Below are positions 32,701-43,377 of a DNA stretch of 64,000 nt, piece after piece (position 1 is the stretch's first letter; each line of letters opens with the position of its first letter). The position numbers were made by a program, and so were the translations under genes. Below the pieces are notes generated by a model that was given only the letters and a program-made list of their open reading frames with translations, was not told the DNA's origin and made no database searches. The stretch is from Entomortierella parvispora (Eukaryota; Mortierellomycota; Mortierellomycetes; Mortierellales; Mortierellaceae): the NCBI GenBank assembly GCA_963573315.1, contig OY752143.1:3100001-3164000 (forward strand). Direction: 5' to 3'.

Positions 32701-35700
32701 ACTTGATCCCGCTCTGCTTTTTGCAAACAAATCAAAAGTGTGTTGGGTGTAGGGGTGCGGCAGTAGCAGGAGCAAAAACACCCAAAGAGGAGAAAAAAAA
32801 ACACCCAATCCTTGGAGAGTCGTCCACTTCAAATGGAAGTGGGTTGTTTTACTGCTTCAATCATTTCATTTTCCAATTGGAACAGGATGCCGCGAGCCTG
32901 GGTGGTTTGGGACGACAATCACAAATCAAGATCCTTCCCTCTTGCAACGTCTTTTTTTTTCAAAATGTATATAAAGGAACAAGAGATGAGGATGAGGGTC
33001 AATTCCGATTGACACCAGGTGTGTCCCTGAACTATCTTTGACCGTCCAAGTCATTTTGAACTGTGGGAAGCTCCGAGATTTCAGATCAAGGAAAGAACTG
33101 ACCGCTGGACCACCAGGGCAACCCTGACGTTCTTTTCTGATTAGGGAAGATATGTACTTCATATCACACAATCACGTTCCATCCTTTGCCTCCTGCAGAA
33201 CAATGGACCGTGTCCTAGCTTTGTGTGTGCTCCATCATTGGAGAGGGGACAGAGTTCTACTCGACCTTGACACTGAGCCAGGATTTCTGGAGTTCCATTC
33301 CCTCTGGTCTTTTCTTTTGCCCAGGCTCTCGACAATCCTATTATAGTGCATCGACTGGGATTTGTTAATATTTGTTTGATCAGATTCAATTGGCTGGAAG
33401 AGAGGATGGATGAACGGATGGACCACTTCCCCTGTGCGAACACAGACCACACAAGAACATTTGAAAACTGGCCTGACGCAACACACAAGTCCCAGGGTAT
33501 TTTAGGCCTGATAACGCGGAACTTGAGTGGCACCATGCATGCACGCCAAAGAGAAAGAACCTGTGAAGCTATCGGGAACAGGGCAGAAAGTGGAAAGGAC
33601 CGAACGTGATAACTCGTCATGATGTGGCCCCTGCATTTTTTTCTTTCTTCTCTGTCTGCATGCTTGATCCGCTTCACCCAATGGCCAAGACCATCTGGTG
33701 TGCAGGTCCACACCTGTCCCTCCTAGTCTAACATGCCAGCGTAAGAGAGAGCCGACAGTGCATTTGTGACCATGTTGGGAAGAAGAACACAGAAAAAAAA
33801 CCACATTGGTCAAAGAGCGATAGAACCATCAAAGCTGCTTGTGTGCGCATGCAGTGACCTTAAAGCACTGGCACAGGTTCAATTGCTCGGCAATGCAGAG
33901 TCCTTCCTTCTTCCCTCTTCCTCCCCTTCTTTAGACTTTACTACACCATGCAGTAGTTCTGGGATCCGAACCCCCTCTTTCGTCGTTTTTAAAACTTTCT
34001 TTTTTTTCTTGTCCGAGGTCCCTCATCATTATGAGGGGTTCGTTTTTAAAACACCCAGATCTGTTTCCCCCCTACATTTACTATCCTTTGTGTCACGGCC
34101 CATTTGGATGCAATTTGCGCTCCTTATCCTTCTGAATGTCCATAGATGTCATGACCCCTCTTGACTGGTGCGTTTCCCAGAAACAGGCCGGCGCCTACTG
34201 CAGAGTTAGTCATGAATGTTGCACAAAAGAGGTTGGCCAGAGTCTGACTCTTTCGATCTCAGGGAACTGATCCATTTGCCTCCCAATCGGAACTAACGGC
34301 CTGTCCTCTGATGCAAGTGAAAGCACGGCTCTGCTCTCCCCTGTGCCTCTGGGATATCTATTTCACACGGGTCTGCCACTGTCTGCCACTCAATGGCAAA
34401 AGAGAGTGACTGGAGTGCAGCATCGGCTCACCTGCAGATCTTCGTCTGGGACAGCGAAGACTGATGTGGTCCGAGCACTCGCTGGTCTGGGCGCGTTTGG
34501 GCGAAGGGGATTCTTTCCCCCAAGGGTATTTGGTCAGATCAAGAACTGAAAAAAAGCAAAAAAACAAGAGACGCTCGTACTTTCTAGAGTGTTAATCCTT
34601 TTCCAGGGTACAAACAATGGAAGAATGTCTTTGTTGTTGTGGCCGATCGAGGGTCGGTATTTGTGGGTGGCGTGTGCGCTGGCTCTGTTTTCGATCTACT
34701 GGCCTGACAACCATTTTCACACACTCAGGACAGGACGAAACGAACGCTGTGTGTGATGACTCTCAAGTTGTTCAGATAGTAGTGAAGACAGACAGACGGA
34801 CAGACAGATAGACAGGACAGACAAAGAGAATGACACTCAAACAACACACCAACACTCATCCCTGAATCGTAACTTTTATCCTCGCTCGCGCTCTTTTAGG
34901 GCCCCAAGAAAAATGAGGTTGGAGACGCGCTCCGACGCGTTTTTTCAGTCAGTCCGTGTTTAACCCATCGTCGAATCGATGGAAATGGACGGGCCTCATT
35001 ATTTTGTGCGCCAAAAGAGAAAAAGAACAGGGCACAATCCATTGCATGTATCCTTTTTTGGAAGTCAAATAAGGGGCATGGACCAAAACCTTCTCAGCTT
35101 CTCCCCAGCCCCAGGAAAAATTCCTCGATGGCTCTTCCACTCTGTGGTCCTTCACTTTTTTGAGATAGGCAATCGTTTTTGAAACCCTCGATGTTAGAAC
35201 AAAGGACTTTGTCTCTCTCTCTCTCCTTCTACAGTATGATGGTAGTCCATAGCAACTAGTTTAAAATATATCAGATCGAACCAATCGGTCATGAAGAAAG
35301 AGGGGGAAAATAGAGGGAAAGAAGGTTGAGGGGGGAGGAGGACTGGACAACAGGGTTGACAAACAACGAGAAAAACAGGGTCTCCCTGGGCTCCCTCAAG
35401 GCCAACTGAGCCCAAGGTTGCACGGATGTTGGGAGCACAAAAAAAGGATCATCCTAGTGCTGGAGCAAAGGCGACTGTGTCGGCATCTGGCCCATTGAAC
35501 AACAGACAGCAAAGATCACGACGACAATAATGAACGACAACCCCTGCAGACTTGAATGTTTACAGAGTCCCGATCTCTTCTATGAACACTTGTATCCTAC
35601 CGTACCTATCGTCCCAATTGCATCCTCATAGATGTATGTAGTCAACAGTCAACAGACCTTCCGCGAAACGCCTCCTCTAATACCTATAAACAAATCAACA

Positions 35701-36699
35701 TGATGACGAGGCGCAGACTGTCGGCCCTGTTCGTTTTGTCTACGGCCAGAGAGGGAAGACAAAAAGTCAATTGCTGTGATAGATCGGTTACCGTCCAGAC
35801 TTCTTCACCGCCTGCACGTCTCGGCTTGGCCAGGGATACCAACTGGAAAGCGGGAGTAGGTTCATCCATTCGATCGCCTTTTTTCTGTGACACAACAATA
35901 TACACGCTTCGCACCGGCAGCCAGCGTCTTTCGCCCTGGAATGACCCAGCCACGACATAGCCTCTTGCTTGCGACGGAGAATTTGTCGGTGATCATGATC
36001 GCGATCGAAAAGAGGTCGGAATACAAGTCGTCATCTGCCCTGCAGTGCGGCTCTGTCACCGTGTCACGATAGGGTCCAATGCTTCCGAAGGCGCAATCGC
36101 AAACATAATGACGGATCTTTCACAAAATTTCGAGCCCTATGAACGCGTCAGCTCGTATCAGAGTATCTTCGTTTAGTCAGCCTTTTTCGTTTGAAGCCCT
36201 TTTGGGACAGGATAATCCTTCTCAGCTCTTTCCGTCCACTTGATGGACAAAGTTGTCGCATCGCGCGCTACTCTATCCTGCCCAATTCATCTGATCGGGT
36301 TCAGACGCCGCGGCGGGCTGAGTGGGAGGTAGTGCAGTGCAGCAACTCCAAAGTCGCAAACCGAAACAGGACTACGGCCCACAGCAAGAATCACATCACA
36401 AGTCACGTAAACCTAGGGCAGGCGTATTACCTCTTACCTTCTGACCATTCCTCTCTCCGATGCGTGTCTGCTCGATGACTCCAGGATTGCAGTACCCAAG
36501 GAGGAGGTAATACCAATTGATCATTTTTGGCATGCCCACCACGTGCTGCCCAACAAGACAAAAAAAATGATACGTTTCTGTTGTTCAATGGCCCAGGTGT
36601 CTGCCTCTGATCAAGTACAACCTCTTCCCTTAGATTCGCATCCTTGTTTCTTGAGCCATCGTCATTACACAACGTTGATCAATATTATATACCGAGCGG
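29780..36699. other. Gene-poor region (about 7 kb)
   Basis: No gene, RNA or complete element could be supported. The first 400 bp is the leader and promoter of the zinc-finger gene. Small features include a GACA/GACG repeat near 34787-34822, CT-rich runs near 32500-32536 and 35208-35225, a direct repeat of TGTCTGCCACT near 34371-34391, CACGTG at 36540-36545, and a protein-like minus-strand stretch at 31200-31380. Many open frames are present but have no consistent composition. Confidence 0.5.
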
Positions 36700-36950
36700 G
36701 ATCTGATGGAATTTCATGGAAGGATATGTCTGTCTGGAACTGGATGAAGAGGTGGTTTTAGTTTGCGCCTCCAGGCGTCCAAGCTTTCCACGCCTTCGAG
36801 GAGGCGTTTTTTCGTCGCTGCTACTCTGCTACTCTTTACAGTTAAATTTGAGAGCAACTGAGTCTGGTTGCCACCACAGCAAAAGCCAGGTTACTTTTTG
36901 AACTTTCTATCATCGGGCAAAGTCGATCTCGAGAGTTCTTCTCAATTTGA
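36700..36950 (+). repeat. Diverged duplicated segment, copy 1
   Basis: TTAGTTTGCGCCTCCAGGCG and the following CAAGCTTT match, with changes, TTAGCTTGCGCCTCAAAGCC and CAAACTTT in copy 2 (37520-37770). About 160 bp further on, AAGTCGATCTCGA recurs in both. Copy 2 is the upstream region of the small secreted protein gene at 37939, so copy 1 may be an old promoter duplicate. Confidence 0.5.
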
Positions 36951-37126
36951 CTTGATTTCCTCGCCTAGTCGCTGGCTTCGTGTCCATACCCTTCTCCCCA
37001 TCCGCACCAACAGTGTTTGCATCGTTTTCTTCTTTGATCACAAGAGATGTACTGCACTTCGCCCCGATCTGGATTCTCAATTGACCTCCCAGCGATCCTG
37101 GTGATCCACCTGTTCGATCGATCGTG

Positions 37127-37409
37127 ATGATGGCTTCAAACGACAATAAGTACACACTTGCCTCATATACAACTTACCATCGATTATTACATAGCTGGAT
37201 AGAACAATGGAAGGTTAGTCTGTTTGGGGCATGAAATACCTGAAATACCTCCACACCATACAAATCGAATTCTTTCAGACGATCCAAAGCCATTGACTTT
37301 TGGTGCTCACCTTCGCGAACTCGATCTGCCCATACTGAATACCACAGTTTGTTGCAACACTCGTCACCTTCATCGCAAGTCTAGGCCCTCTTACCTTAAT
37401 CCACCGTGA
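37127..37409 (+). pseudogene. Degenerate LRR-like gene fragment
   Basis: Two protein-like stretches lie 60-70 bp apart. The first starts at ATG 37127 and reads MMASNDNKYTLASYTTYHRL then LHSWIEQWK, followed by a donor-like GTTAGT. The second, after a good acceptor (CTTTCAG), reads DDPKPLTFGAHLRELDLP and LNTTVCCNTRHLHRK. LRELDLPILNTTV looks like a leucine-rich repeat start. Joining donor to acceptor shifts the frame, and no downstream repeats are found, so this is read as a decayed fragment, perhaps of an F-box/LRR gene. It could also be chance. Confidence 0.25.
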
Positions 37410-37519
37410 TCATATGAATACGGCGTTCATGATATCAAATGAATGGGCTCTGACTGGTGGACCGTTCGCCCAACTCGTTTTCCAGCCGTTTTTACCATCA
37501 CGATTCGTTGGCGTAGCTT

Positions 37520-37770
37520 TGATGGAACTTTGTAGAAGAAAGAGACCTGTCTACTCTGAGCAGGCAGAAGGGGCTTTAGCTTGCGCCTCAAAGCCTCCAA
37601 ACTTTACCAGGTCTAGAAGAAGTGCTTTCAGCGGGTGCTTTGCCTCCGCTGCTCTCGAGAGTCGAAAAATAACCGATACAGTACTTCTAGGTTTCAAGGT
37701 TCTGTACGACCTGCAGAGGGATTTTTTTTTGTTTTGGGCTTTCTACCGCCGCAAGTCGATCTCGAAGCGG
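37520..37770 (+). repeat. Diverged duplicated segment, copy 2
   Basis: This is the partner of 36700-36950. It lies immediately upstream of the small secreted protein gene at 37939 and so may contain its upstream control region. Confidence 0.5.
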
Positions 37771-37837
37771 TAGGCGCGCGGGTGTTCTGCAACGCCCACA
37801 GCAACTGTCCAGCTGGACAGTGAGAGCCGCCTCCGAG

Positions 37838-37844
37838 TATAAAA
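37838..37844 (+). promoter_or_regulatory. TATA box of small secreted protein gene 1
   Basis: TATAAAA lies 101 bp upstream of the ATG at 37939 and is preceded by CTCCGAG. The paralogue has TATAAA at a similar distance. Confidence 0.6.
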
Positions 37845-37938
37845 GAGACAAAAATCTCTGCTCTATCCTAGTCTCCTCATCCACAAGTTCTTTCTTCTCT
37901 TTCTCGTACATACTCCTCACACCCTTCAGAAACAAATC

Positions 37939-38319
37939 ATGAAGTTCTTCGCCGCTACTCTCGCCTTGGTCGCTACTGCCTCCGCCAGTATTGTTACTCG
38001 TGATCTGCCCTTCATCAAGACCCTGGCCCGGCCCAGCAACTATGTGGACTACCGGAAGCCGTACTCCGTCACAGGAGTCTCTCGTTGTGAGTTTAACAAC
38101 GGCACTCAGACCAACATCAAGACTTTCCAGAAGATTGCCGGTTCCCGCTGGGAATGCATCTTGGGCGGCCCTGACGAAAAGAATCCACGCTACAACTTTT
38201 GTACGGTCAAGCCTGAAGTCCAAGACTTGACCACCCTTGAGTTTGTCAAGGTCACTGAAGCTCTTTGCGCAACCCACAGTGGCTTCTTGATGATTGACCA
38301 GGGTCCTATCAGCGCTTAG
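37939..38319 (+). CDS. Small secreted cysteine protein, paralogue 1
   Basis: The family is not recognised. The single exon encodes 126 aa. A signal peptide (MKFFAATLALVATASA, 1-16) is followed by IVTRDLPFIKTLARP, a region with four cysteines (50, 73, 88, 110; contexts SRCEF, WECIL, NFCTV, LCATH), an N-glycosylation sequon NGT (Asn54), and a C-terminus ending ISA. Four cysteines could form two disulfides. It is 97/126 identical by hand count to the gene at 39806, with all cysteines aligned. There is no lipid anchor, so the protein is probably free outside the cell. Size and signal peptide fit effector-like or wall-associated secreted proteins, but no function is claimed. Confidence 0.82.
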   Translation: MKFFAATLALVATASASIVTRDLPFIKTLARPSNYVDYRKPYSVTGVSRCEFNNGTQTNIKTFQKIAGSRWECILGGPDEKNPRYNFCTVKPEVQDLTTLEFVKVTEALCATHSGFLMIDQGPISA

Positions 38320-39714
38320 GATGGACAAGGTCTCGGTTCTTTCTACAATTGATCCCAGGATGGAGACCAGAATTAAACTGAAATAAATCGCAATCACATC
38401 TTCAAGTGTTGCTGCTGTAGAACGCCTGCCCCTGTTCTCTTGTCTGACCTGAACGGAGAAGAGAGAACAGCGGATCTCTCAGAGTCTCTTATAATCATCT
38501 GCGGCTAGCTCATTGGTGCTGTTAGGACGAATTATCCACCTTCCCCCCAGACACACACTCATAGATGGATATCTTTGAAAGGGTGGATCATCCATCACGA
38601 AAGCCCATCTTTTATCTTTCTCTCTGCCCACTTATGAAGAGGTCGTACGCAACCGACATTCACAGTCCCCCTGTTTACGTTGTGGTGGCAACACAGGGCT
38701 CAATCGTGTGGAGTGATGGGAAAGGAATTGGTCTTTTCTCCTGCTGGGACCTTTTGTTTTCTTGGTATTGGAGAGGACTTTGAGCTCATGTACCGTCTTA
38801 CTGGTGAGTTTTGACAGCAGCAGTGATGTTCCTATGCGAACAGACTACGGTACCATTGGTGTGCAAATATCGAAATGGTATTTGGTTTTCATCTGCTCGC
38901 GTCGTTCACTCATTTTAAAAGTTAGTGTTCTGGGCGAGGTAAATTCGGTGTTCTTTGATGTTGTCCAGAATTTATGAAGACGGCTGTGAAGGTGGACAGG
39001 GGGACAAGGGGACAAGACCCTTTGGACTAGTACTGCTACTGATCGAATTTTTTCTTCCTGGAATACCGGTTGATCAATAATATTCCCTGTTCAACCTTCA
39101 CCTTGGCGTCCGACCTCCCCTTCTCTCTGAAAGAGACACAACTGGAGGGGGAGGGAAGGCATCCATTGTTCCATCGTCATGAAGAGTATTGCTGCCTCTT
39201 GTCTTTCGTCCCGTGTTGGCCGGTGAAGATAGTGACACAGGGTTCGTTTGCGTTGAACGATAACGAATGGTGCCAGGAGGTTCCTTTTACGGAGATCTTC
39301 ATTTTATCAACTCAGTAACGTCAGTGTATCTTTCTTTCACCGTCATCACTAATACACCATCCCTAGTTCCTCGACGTTTTTGAACAGAGAGTCCACCATT
39401 GATCAGTGAGCATTGTCCTGGTCCCAAGTTATCAACCCATAAAGCAAGATGACTGTGGAGTTGGAAAGGCGAAGAAAAAAACAAAACAAGTCGACCACAG
39501 CTTGCGCTTCTAGAAGTCAACGCTTGTCATATCCCACAGCAAATCGATGAAAAAAGAGCTAAGGTTTCTGATTCGTATTCGATGTTGCTGTGCACAAACC
39601 CTCTTCGACCCAAAGAAACTTCCCATGGTGAACGCAAGAGCGTGAGCAATTGAGACCTCCCCCCCTTTTGCCACCACAACCAACGCCCGTTTCTGAGGCT
39701 CCAGTCTTGAAGAG
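38320..39714. other. Intergenic region between the secreted protein paralogues
   Basis: Nothing coding is recognised. AATAAA at 38382-38387 is a plausible poly(A) signal for gene 1. The last 100 bp is the promoter of gene 2. Confidence 0.4.
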
Positions 39715-39720
39715 TATAAA
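39715..39720 (+). promoter_or_regulatory. TATA box of small secreted protein gene 2
   Basis: TATAAA lies 91 bp upstream of the ATG at 39806. The leader between is C/A/T-rich (CTCACACTCCTCCCACAC). Confidence 0.55.
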
Positions 39721-39805
39721 GACCCCCCGGTCCTGTCAATCGCAAACCCATCTCTCTTCCTCCTTCTCACACTCCTCCCACACTCTCACACTTCCAGAAC
39801 GAAAA

Positions 39806-40186
39806 ATGAAATTCCTCGCCATTACCCTTGCCTTGGTCGCCGCCGCCTCTGCCGACATTGTCTCTCGCGATCTACCCTTCATCAAGACCCTGGCCCAGCC
39901 CAGCAACTACGTAGACTTTAAAAAACCGTTTACCTACTATGGCGTCTCCCGCTGCGAGTTCAAGAACGGAACCAAGACCAATATCAAGGATTTCGAGATG
40001 ATTGCCGGTTCCCGTTGGGAATGCAGCTTGGGCGGCCCTGACCAAAAGAATCCACGCTACAACTTTTGTACAGTCAAGCCCGACGTTCGTGACTTGACCA
40101 GTGTTGAGTTTGTCATGGTCACCGCGGTTCTGTGCGCGACGCACAATGGCTTCTTGATGATTGAACAGAGTCCTATCAGCGCTTAG
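39806..40186 (+). CDS. Small secreted cysteine protein, paralogue 2
   Basis: The single exon encodes 126 aa, exactly the length of its neighbour at 37939. The signal peptide is MKFLAITLALVAAASA. The mature part keeps RDLPFIKTLAQPSNYVDF, GVSRCEFKNGT, IAGSRWEC, GGPDQKNPRYNFCTVKP and CATHNGFLMIEQSPISA. Differences cluster in the signal peptide and in residues 38-45 (here FKKPFTYY). Cysteine spacing and the sequon at Asn54 are conserved. Together with the broken copy at 40520 this makes a tandem array on one strand, pointing to recent local duplication. Function unknown. Confidence 0.82.
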   Translation: MKFLAITLALVAAASADIVSRDLPFIKTLAQPSNYVDFKKPFTYYGVSRCEFKNGTKTNIKDFEMIAGSRWECSLGGPDQKNPRYNFCTVKPDVRDLTSVEFVMVTAVLCATHNGFLMIEQSPISA

Positions 40187-40519
40187 GATGGACCGAGTAA
40201 AAGAAGCAAAGCTAGAAATAACAGCAACAGCAATAAAGAACCCACTCCAGTGCCCAACCAAAATAGTTCCTCCTGCTGATCCTTCTGCTCTCATCCTTGC
40301 CTGGCTTCAATGGGAAAGTCTTCCCATGCCGTCTCTTTAGTTTTGACAGGTCAGTCAACCAGTCAAAGCGGCCTGCTGGACTTCATCAACGTTGATATCA
40401 CACAAGTGAAAGATTTACATGGCAAGACAGTGGAACGCGAAATGGACACACAGGCAGTTCATGGCCAGGAGGAAGCGTGTGAATTATAAAAACAGCTCTG
40501 TGCCAGATAGAAAATCGAC

Positions 40520-40830
40520 GGTCGAGCCAAGTCGTTCTACTACGGGGATAATGGAAAACCGTGTATCTATCATGGCGTCTCCCGCTGCGAGTTCACCAAC
40601 AAAACCGTGCCCAACATCAACAATTTCCAAGAGAGTGCTGGCCCTCGCTAGGAATGCACCCCTGGCGCTTCGTATAGATGGTGCAGCCATTGCACTGTCA
40701 GGCTTGAAGTTCGCGAGTTGACTTGACTAGCGTACAGGTCGCAATATCACGGCGGCGTTGTGTGCCAGGTACAATGGCTTTCTCATGATTCAGCAACGTC
40801 CACACACCGTCAAGGACGGACTGAGACTCG
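40520..40830 (+). pseudogene. Small secreted cysteine protein, broken third copy
   Basis: Relics follow the paralogues in order: GVSRCEF, then NINNFQESAGPR, a premature TAG at 40649-40651 exactly where both intact copies have Trp71 (TGG to TAG), then EC, CTVRLEVREL, and after a small insertion or frame change near 40715-40730 a final NGFLMIQQRP. The signal peptide and first 35 or so residues are not recognisable. The copy is therefore dead by nonsense mutation, indel and loss of the 5' end. A TATAAAA remains at 40485-40491. Confidence 0.75.
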
Positions 40831-41361
40831 ACTCTTCCGGCAATTGAGTCTCGCTCCCGTGGGATTGAAAAGAGGTAGACAGCAAAGACCATACTTACTC
40901 GAAAACTGCCTGCCTGTCTGTCTGTCTGCCTGCCTCCATTGCTTCTTCTCCTCTTCTTCTTCTTTTCCTTGCTCTCTCTTCAATTGACCTGCATGCAAAG
41001 AATAAGCACAGCTCCTGCTCTCCCCTGAAATCCAAAATAAGCAACGGCATCCAGCGCCATCAAAGAGAACATGCCCACCCCGTAAAAAAAAGAGAGAGAA
41101 GGGCAGTTAACGCACACGCGCCCCAAGCTTCCAAGGTCTCGAACGGGCTCCCGGGTCTCCGATGGGCACCATCATGGCCCGTTCTCGTCCTTCTTTCATC
41201 TTCATCATTCCTTTTTTTTCCTTCTTTTTCTTTTCCCCGTAAATGTGCTTCTGATAATCCCTTCTCATCGCTTCGTCCAACTCCTTTCCTGACCTTCCAA
41301 CACTACCACACAATACCATCACATTGCCATTACCCTCGTATCATATTCATCTCTCCATCCC
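40831..41361. other. Intergenic region upstream of the SRPBCC gene
   Basis: CTGCCTGTCTGTCTGTCTGC-type repeat near 40908-40935 and TTCTTCTCCTC runs. Otherwise nothing is recognised; the last part is the leader of the next gene. Confidence 0.4.
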
Positions 41362-42983
41362 ATGAAGGAAAACAAGGCCAGCATCACCATAGACGCCAGT
41401 CCACAGATAGTGTGGCAGGTCTTGACGGATCTCAATAGCTACCCTGAATGGAACCCACTGTTTGTTCAGGCTTCAGGCACCATTGCCAGTAATGACTGTT
41501 TGATTCTCTCAACCTCTTCGGTCGGAACACTTCACCAACTCCATGACTAATATCCCCGGCCCGACTTTTTCGTTCTTTAGCTGGACAGACGTTGACAGTC
41601 CATATGAGACTTCCTCTCCGTATCTTTTGCGGGGCACCTCTCTGTAAGTAGGGTTGACTGTTTGAACAAGACGCACCAATGATACTCTCGCGCTAACTTG
41701 CTGTGTCATCAACAAAAAAAGCCTACACCTGGTCTCCAACAATTCTCAAAGTTGAACCCAACTCCTGTCTGGAGTGGTTCGCACCCGCAGCAGGAATCAA
41801 AGGCTTTATTGATGTAGGTTGACGAACCCTTCCCTTACACCTTTCTTCTTGTTCTTTCTCTGCTTCTTCTTGAGCAAGAGAATGAGAGGATGAGAGGTCT
41901 GTCATCCAACTCCTTAAAAGTTGAAAGACAATTGCGTTGCACCCTCGATGAAAATACCTCCCTGAATTTTCTTTCTAAAACACGCTCCCTTCTCTGTCTT
42001 CTCTCTGCTCCCTATGATTCACTTTTTTTTGGGGAAAACTATCACATTGTTGTCGTTATCGGTAAAAACAATAACAGGGCACCCACTATTTCCAACTCGT
42101 CAGCAGCCATAACGGAACTGTGACCGAATTCACTCAGGGGGAGAGATACAACGGTTGGGGCACTGGACTTTACGCGGGATTTGGTACAATGGAAGATGCC
42201 CGTCGAGGCTTTGTCGCCATGAACACTGCCCTCCAGATCGAATCTGTACGACGCAAACATCTCTCTGAAGACTCGGCTGAAGATCAAGAGAACAATAATC
42301 GTACGTCCCGCCAAGAAGAAGAGGTGGAGCAATTGGACATCAGTGATCCTGCCGCTGTGGCGGCCGTGCATCCACAGTTGACCGTCGCGACTGCCACGGC
42401 CAAGGGGCTCGCTACGTCCCCCAAGGGTATTGCATCGATGACGGAGGATGAGGTGGTTGTGATCACGGAGAAGGAGACTGCAGCCACCAGCGAGGCGGGC
42501 CCGGTCCTGTCGCAGGATGCATCACCCCAGGAGGAAAAGGTAAAGGAGATGACCGCTGAGCAGATGGATCAATCGTCTGCGCCATCTGCCGCTACCGCCG
42601 CTGCCATTGCTTCTGCAGCAACCGAAAAGCCAGTCGAGAAGCGCACAAGTATCATTGGTGCAATGTCTTCAATTTTCAGCCCCTGCAAGGCCAACTCCCC
42701 AGAACGCGTTCGTGCTTCTCTATCAAAGGAAAATTTGATCTCAAAGTCCATCATAGGGGAGACAGACTCTAAAGAAGATACTGCCTCAACAGACAGAACC
42801 GTTATCGAGGAGGATGAGGATGAGGACGAGGAGAACGAGGACGATGAGCAAGAGCAAGAGGACCCCGAAGCTGCCGCGAAGAAACTCGAGGCCAAATTGG
42901 AGCGTGAAAAGAAGAATTCGGAGAGAATTGAGCTTGACCTCGGCACTGTAGGCGAGTTGAGTCTTGGTGACTTTGGTTTCTGA
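41362..42983 (+). CDS. SRPBCC (START-like) domain protein with a long acidic tail
   Basis: Exons are 41362-41488, 41581-41643, 41722-41813 and 42078-42983 (395 aa; phases close). The first 145 or so residues form an SRPBCC/polyketide-cyclase-like lipid-binding fold: ITIDASPQIVWQVLTDLNSY, PEWNPLF, QTLTVHMRLPLRI, PTILKVEPNSCLEWFAP, GTHYFQLVSSHNGT, FTQGERYNGW and a C-terminal helix FVAMNTALQIESV. The remaining 250 residues are disordered and include IIGAMSSIFSPCKANSPERV, then a strongly acidic run (EEDEDEDEENEDDEQEQED) and an AAKKLEAKLEREKK helix. The domain part probably binds a small hydrophobic ligand. Bacterial and fungal relatives are usually just the domain, about 150 residues, so the tail is unusual. 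The small second exon was placed by phase and family pattern. Confidence 0.72.
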
Positions 42984-43181
42984 GAAAAGGGTTCCACGTA
43001 GAGTAGAACAGAACTTCCAACTTAATCATAATTGGCACCCCTGGATTTGACGATTACTGGATATTTTTTATTCTTTGTCAGGGGGGTGTTGGTGGTGATG
43101 AGTGGTTGTCGGTCAATCAAATAGATGTCTTTTGCCGTCTCCATCAAACTTTTGCTCCCGGGTCGTGATTTCATATCATAT

Positions 43182-43345
43182 CTAATTGTAAATCTCCTCG
43201 GCAGAGCGTCTTGCAATACGTTGAACACGCTTCTTATACGCCGCAAAGTTTTCACGCCACTCTTTCTACAGAGGGACAAAGATAACAGAGAGGGTTACTT
43301 TAGTACTTGGTTGCAAAGAACGAAAACTCAAGAGTCAACCAATCC

Positions 43346-43377
<32 letters not shown>

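Noticed and set aside
33159-33713. 184-codon minus-strand frame in the gene-poor block
   Set aside because: Random-looking composition, no splice context, no recognisable motif.
34787-34822. GACA/GACG repeat as a regulatory array
   Set aside because: A simple-sequence microsatellite with imperfect units; nothing ties it to a gene.
43346-43372. A-run as a retroinsertion tail
   Set aside because: Inside a short UBC7 intron, T-rich on the sense strand; no direct repeats around it.
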